Of a DNA stretch of 64,000 nucleotides, positions 60,810 to 64,000 are shown piece after piece. This stretch comes from JBGSMX01 sp963790405. GTDB taxonomy: Bacteria > Actinomycetota > Coriobacteriia > Anaerosomatales > JAGXFU01. Both the position numbers and the translations under genes were made by a program. The stretch lies in NCBI GenBank assembly GCA_963790405.1, contig CAWBOJ010000006.1, forward strand, positions 310,001 to 374,000. The letters run 5' to 3'. The notes beneath the pieces are model-generated. The model was not told the DNA's origin, searched no databases, and saw only the letters and a list, made by a program, of their open reading frames with translations. Positions within the stretch are counted from its first letter, which is position 1, and each line of letters starts with the position of its first letter.

Positions 60810-62147
60810 ATGAAGGAGTTCGCTGTCTTCTGGGGATGCACTATCCCGGCGCGCTTCCCGTTCATCGAGAAGGCCACCCGGCTGGTATTCGATGATCTGG
60901 GAGCCGAGATCCATGAGCTCGAAGGGCACACGTGCTGTCCCGAGGGCACGCTGGTCAAGGCCAACGACGAGAACGCGTTCTACACGGCGGCAGCTCGCAA
61001 CCTTGCGCTTGTGGAGAAGGCCGGCCTCGATGTGGTCACACCGTGCAACGGCTGCTACTCGACGTTCAAAGAGGCGTCGAGTCACCTTCGCACGCACTGG
61101 CGTGAGAAGGACGAGATCAACGAGCGCCTTGCGCGCGAGGGGTTGCACTACGAGGGTGATCTGAAGATCAGGCACTTCGCAGAGTGGCTGATCGACGACA
61201 TGGGTAACGGGCTGGTTGCGGGCAAGGCGACAAAGCCGCTGTGGGGTCTGCGCATCGCCGTGCACTACGGGTGCCATCTTCTGCGCCCTCAACCGGCAGT
61301 GCGGTGGGACGATCCGCTGCATCCGACCAAGGTCGAGTCACTCATTACTGCCCTTGGCGCCCGGGTGATCGACTACAGCACGAAGATGACGTGTTGCGGT
61401 GGCGCGCTCGATCGCGTCGGTGAACGTGAGGCTTCGCTCGCGTTTGCTCGCCGCAAACTCATGGACGTGCAAAACGAGCAGGTCGACGCGCTCGTGGTCG
61501 TCTGCCCGAGCTGCTTCCAGCAGTTCGATCTGAACCAGGCCGCCTTGCAGCGTGCCAAGGAAGACGTACACGTACCAATCCTCTACCTCTCGGAGCTGAT
61601 CTCGCTGGCGTACGGTCATTCGCCCGAGGAGATCGGCCTCGGCATGCACCGCGTGAGCGTCGACCCGTTCTTGGAGCGCTGGGGCGATCGTCAAGCCGAC
61701 AAGGAGCGTCTGTCCGAGTACTTCGACGTTGCGCTGCTCGGCAAGTGCGCGAGCTGCCAGGCATGCAAGGACGATTGTCCGGTATGCAAGATCGACACGA
61801 CGTTCCAGCCCACGCAAATCATGGAATCGCTCGTCCGCGGACATCTGGACGACATCATCAGCGACACGCAGCTGTGGAAGTGCCTGGAGTGCTACACGTG
61901 CCAGGAGCTATGCCCCTCGGACATCGGCATGGCCGACACGTTTCGCAAGCTCAAGGAGATCGCGATGGCGGCCGGTTCCGGTCCCGACTCGGTCTCCGGC
62001 GCATACCAGCAGTTTCTCGAGCAGGGTGTTCTCGGCAAGCCGAAAGAATCCGCTCGCAAGAAGCTGGGACTCGATCCGTTGCCTGCTACCGGCGGCAATG
62101 TGATTCCCGGCTTGCTTACCGCCTCTAAGGACGAGGGAGATGAGTAG
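60810..62147 (+). CDS. HdrBC-like fusion: CCG-domain plus 4Fe-4S electron-transfer protein
   Basis: The intact 445-residue frame follows AGGAAGG. Residues 1-290 resemble HdrB of heterodisulfide reductase, with two cysteine-rich CCG sites: C10, C42-C43 and CNGC (79-82), then GCHLL, TCCGGA and CPSCF. Both sites look complete for non-cubane 4Fe-4S clusters. Residues about 310-400 resemble HdrC, with CASCQACKDDCPVC and CLECYTCQELCPSDI binding two cubane clusters. No methanogenesis genes are near. It is the first gene of an operon with two glutamate-synthase parts and overlaps the second by eight bases, so an electron-supply role for glutamate synthase is inferred. Confidence 0.85.
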   Translation: MKEFAVFWGCTIPARFPFIEKATRLVFDDLGAEIHELEGHTCCPEGTLVKANDENAFYTAAARNLALVEKAGLDVVTPCNGCYSTFKEASSHLRTHWREKDEINERLAREGLHYEGDLKIRHFAEWLIDDMGNGLVAGKATKPLWGLRIAVHYGCHLLRPQPAVRWDDPLHPTKVESLITALGARVIDYSTKMTCCGGALDRVGEREASLAFARRKLMDVQNEQVDALVVVCPSCFQQFDLNQAALQRAKEDVHVPILYLSELISLAYGHSPEEIGLGMHRVSVDPFLERWGDRQADKERLSEYFDVALLGKCASCQACKDDCPVCKIDTTFQPTQIMESLVRGHLDDIISDTQLWKCLECYTCQELCPSDIGMADTFRKLKEIAMAAGSGPDSVSGAYQQFLEQGVLGKPKESARKKLGLDPLPATGGNVIPGLLTASKDEGDE

Positions 62148-63429
62148 AGAGATGGAGTTCAACCCGCTTCTGGAGCGGATGCCCACCTCCAAGATGCCGA
62201 CATTCGCCGACCGCGAAGGTCTGTTCGGCGCTGAGCGACCCCGATATGCCGAGGAGGAGTCGTTCAAGATTCATGGCGGCTGCGGCCTCATGGGCATATG
62301 CGACGAGTCCGGCACGCTCATGAGCGGCGAAGTCGCAATTCGCGCGATGGCCGTGCAGCGCGACCGCGGCAACGGTCTGGGCGGCGGGTATGCCGGCTAC
62401 GGCATCTACCCCGAGTTCCCGGACCACTTCTGCTTCCACATGATGTACCACGACGTGAAAGCGAAAGAGGAAGCCGAGGCGATCTTCGATCAGTACTTCG
62501 TCGTCGATCTGGCCGAGCCGATGCCGACCCGTCCGGTGAAGGGCATTGTCGACGCCCCGATGCTGTGGCGCTACTTCCTCAACCCCGATCCTCACAAGCT
62601 TGAGAACTCGGAGATGAGTGCCGAGGACTACATTGTCCACTCGGTCATGCTTCTCAACTCGAGCGTCGATGGAGCGTTCGTCGCTTCCAGCGGCAAGAAC
62701 ATGGGTGCGTTCAAAGGCGTGGGCTTCCCCGAGGAAATCGGCCACTACTTCCGCGTCGAGGAGTACGAGGGCCACACCTGGGTCGGCCACAATCGCTTCC
62801 CGACCAACACACCCGGCTGGTGGGGCGGAGCACACCCGTTCACGCTGCTCGACTGGTCGATCGTGCACAACGGCGAGATATCGAGCTACGGCATCAACAG
62901 CCGCTACCTCGAAGCGTTCGGTTACAAGTGCACGCTGGGTACCGACACCGAGGTAGCCGCGTACCTGTTCGACCTGCTGCTTCGTCGCCACAAGCTGCCG
63001 TTGGAACTCGCGTGCAAAGCGCTCGCGAGCCCGCTGTGGAGTGAGATCGATCGCATGCCCGAGCAGGAGCAGGCGGTCATGCGTTCGCTGCGGGCCGTCT
63101 ACGGTCCGGGCATGCTCAACGGTCCGTTCGCCATCGTGCTCGGCTTCAACGGCGGCATGGTCGCTTTGAACGACCGCATCAAGCTGCGCCCGCTCGTGGC
63201 CGCTCGTCAGGGCACGCGCGTCATGGTCGCGTCAGAGGAAAGCGCGATGCGCGAGGTCCTCGACGCTCCCGATCGCGTCTGGGCGCCCAAGGCCGGCGAG
63301 CCGGTTATTGCCCGAATCAAAGGCATGGACTGGCCGATCCATGGCGACCTGCACTTGTCCGCTTCCGAGGTGTCCTGCGCTGTCACCGGCGTCGAAGACA
63401 CCTGCGAAACCGTTGTCGAGGTGAGCTAG
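62140..63429 (+). CDS. Glutamate synthase-type class II glutamine amidotransferase
   Basis: The 429-residue protein has an N-terminal nucleophile glutaminase fold. The presumed catalytic cysteine is C48 in KIHGGCGLMGICDESG, so about 47 residues would be removed or tolerated ahead of it. Supporting blocks are WVGHNRFPTNTPGWWGGAHP, WSIVHNGEISSYGIN, KCTLGTDTEVAAYLFD and GPFAIVLGFNGGMVALND. Separate amidotransferase subunits like this are typical of archaeal-style split glutamate synthases. The start ATG at 62140 overlaps the HdrBC-like gene, and the next gene begins two bases after the stop. It should feed ammonia from glutamine to the FMN subunit. Confidence 0.9.
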   Translation: MSREMEFNPLLERMPTSKMPTFADREGLFGAERPRYAEEESFKIHGGCGLMGICDESGTLMSGEVAIRAMAVQRDRGNGLGGGYAGYGIYPEFPDHFCFHMMYHDVKAKEEAEAIFDQYFVVDLAEPMPTRPVKGIVDAPMLWRYFLNPDPHKLENSEMSAEDYIVHSVMLLNSSVDGAFVASSGKNMGAFKGVGFPEEIGHYFRVEEYEGHTWVGHNRFPTNTPGWWGGAHPFTLLDWSIVHNGEISSYGINSRYLEAFGYKCTLGTDTEVAAYLFDLLLRRHKLPLELACKALASPLWSEIDRMPEQEQAVMRSLRAVYGPGMLNGPFAIVLGFNGGMVALNDRIKLRPLVAARQGTRVMVASEESAMREVLDAPDRVWAPKAGEPVIARIKGMDWPIHGDLHLSASEVSCAVTGVEDTCETVVEVS

Positions 63430-63431
63430 CG

Positions 63432-64000
63432 ATGCCGATCAGCCTCATCCAGCCCGAGTTCAAGGTCCACATCGACTACGACAAGTGCCACAAGTGTGGT
63501 CGCTGCGTGCAACAGTGCGGATGGGGGGTGTACTCGTTCAACGAGCGCCCGATCCCGGACGACAGCAAGTGCCGTGCGTGCCACCGCTGTGTGACGTACT
63601 GCCCTGCGCATTGCATCTCGATCCAGAAGAACGAGCTTGCCCTGCGAGAGAACGCGAACTGGTCCGACTGGCATCGCAAGTCCGTGTGGCGTCAGGCTGA
63701 GACTGGCGGCGTCATGCTCACCGGCATGGGCAACGACAAGGAATACCTGTCGCTGTTCGACAAGCTCGTGCTCGATGCGTGTCAGGTTACCAACCCGTCC
63801 ATCGACCCGCTCCGTGAGCCGATGGAGCTGCGTACGTACCTGGGGCGCAAGCCCGATTCGGTCGAGGTCGAGTCTGACGGCAACGGCGGATACAAGCTCA
63901 AAGAAGGTTCGGGTATCTCGAACAACATCATGCTTGAGAGCCCCATCATCTTCTCGCCGATGAGCTACGGCTCGGTATCGCTCAACGTGCACAAATCGCT
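63432..64000 (+). CDS. Glutamate synthase ferredoxin-FMN subunit (5' part, runs off the window)
   Basis: This frame starts at ATG 63432 and stays open to the window end, 189 codons. The N-terminus has two 4Fe-4S ferredoxin motifs, CHKCGRCVQQC (residues 19-29) and CRACHRCVTYCPAHC (47-61). From about residue 170 the sequence SPIIFSPMSYGSVSLNVH opens the FMN-binding glutamate synthase barrel (GltS/GltB2 type). It would combine 2-oxoglutarate and ammonia into glutamate using ferredoxin-level electrons. No NADPH-binding GltD-like subunit is visible so far; the HdrBC-like protein may take that place. Confidence 0.88.
   Translation, partial: MPISLIQPEFKVHIDYDKCHKCGRCVQQCGWGVYSFNERPIPDDSKCRACHRCVTYCPAHCISIQKNELALRENANWSDWHRKSVWRQAETGGVMLTGMGNDKEYLSLFDKLVLDACQVTNPSIDPLREPMELRTYLGRKPDSVEVESDGNGGYKLKEGSGISNNIMLESPIIFSPMSYGSVSLNVHKS

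Overview
High-GC, gene-dense bacterial DNA, almost all on the + strand. The mix of traits points to an anaerobic actinobacterium, probably a deep-branching Coriobacteriia/OPB41-like lineage: many multiheme c-type cytochromes, cell-wall-binding type 2 (CWB2) surface proteins, a PdtaS/PdtaR-like kinase and ANTAR regulator, a tryptophan T-box, an archaeal-type class I aldolase, a pyrophosphate-type phosphofructokinase, and an archaeal-style split glutamate synthase preceded by an HdrBC-like protein. The lineage is inferred from gene content only.

Layout. 1-10 kb: branched-chain amino acid genes (leuC end, leuD, then leuB, ilvE, cimA), interrupted by about 5.5 kb encoding a TPR protein, an NHL beta-propeller and three multiheme cytochromes. 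10-15 kb: FAH-family hydrolase, YerC-like regulator, dnaE. 14.8-22.8 kb: one histidine operon, hisZ-G-D-C-B-H-A-F-IE, with a strong promoter and a leader hairpin. 22.9-24.1 kb: an M48-like protein that has lost its zinc motif, and a small zinc-ribbon protein. 24.4-32.1 kb: four CWB2 surface proteins, three of them YCF48-type propeller fusions that have exchanged sequence. 32.1-33.5 kb: an insertion sequence just upstream of the trp promoter. 33.5-42.2 kb: T-box(Trp) and trpE-G-D-C-B2-F-B-A, with a palindromic element at the start of trpA. 42.4-47.7 kb: a giant subtilase-CWB2 protein. 48-55.9 kb: nadE, a GNAT acetyltransferase, fba, accD-accA, PPi-type pfk, a class II aldolase and a LOG-family protein. 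55.9-57.5 kb: tRNA-Leu(CAA) and a degenerate HD-GYP membrane protein on the - strand. 57.7-60.6 kb: PdtaS/PdtaR-like pair and a phosphoesterase. 60.7 kb to the end: an HdrBC-like protein, a glutamine amidotransferase and a ferredoxin-FMN glutamate synthase, behind a leader that looks like an ANTAR-controlled terminator.

Reading caveat. Many conserved housekeeping genes are broken into two or more frames although every conserved block is present. Where the break can be placed it usually needs removal of one extra base, so these look like sequence or assembly insertion errors rather than pseudogenes. Gene spans are given from start codon to the true stop across the frame changes. Damage is dense from 1 to 41 kb and nearly absent after 51.4 kb.

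The most interesting feature is the 60.68-60.79 kb leader. It has two hexaloop hairpins, the second sharing its 3' arm with an intrinsic terminator, which is the known architecture for ANTAR antitermination. It lies about 1 kb downstream of an ANTAR regulator gene and in front of a glutamate-synthase operon.
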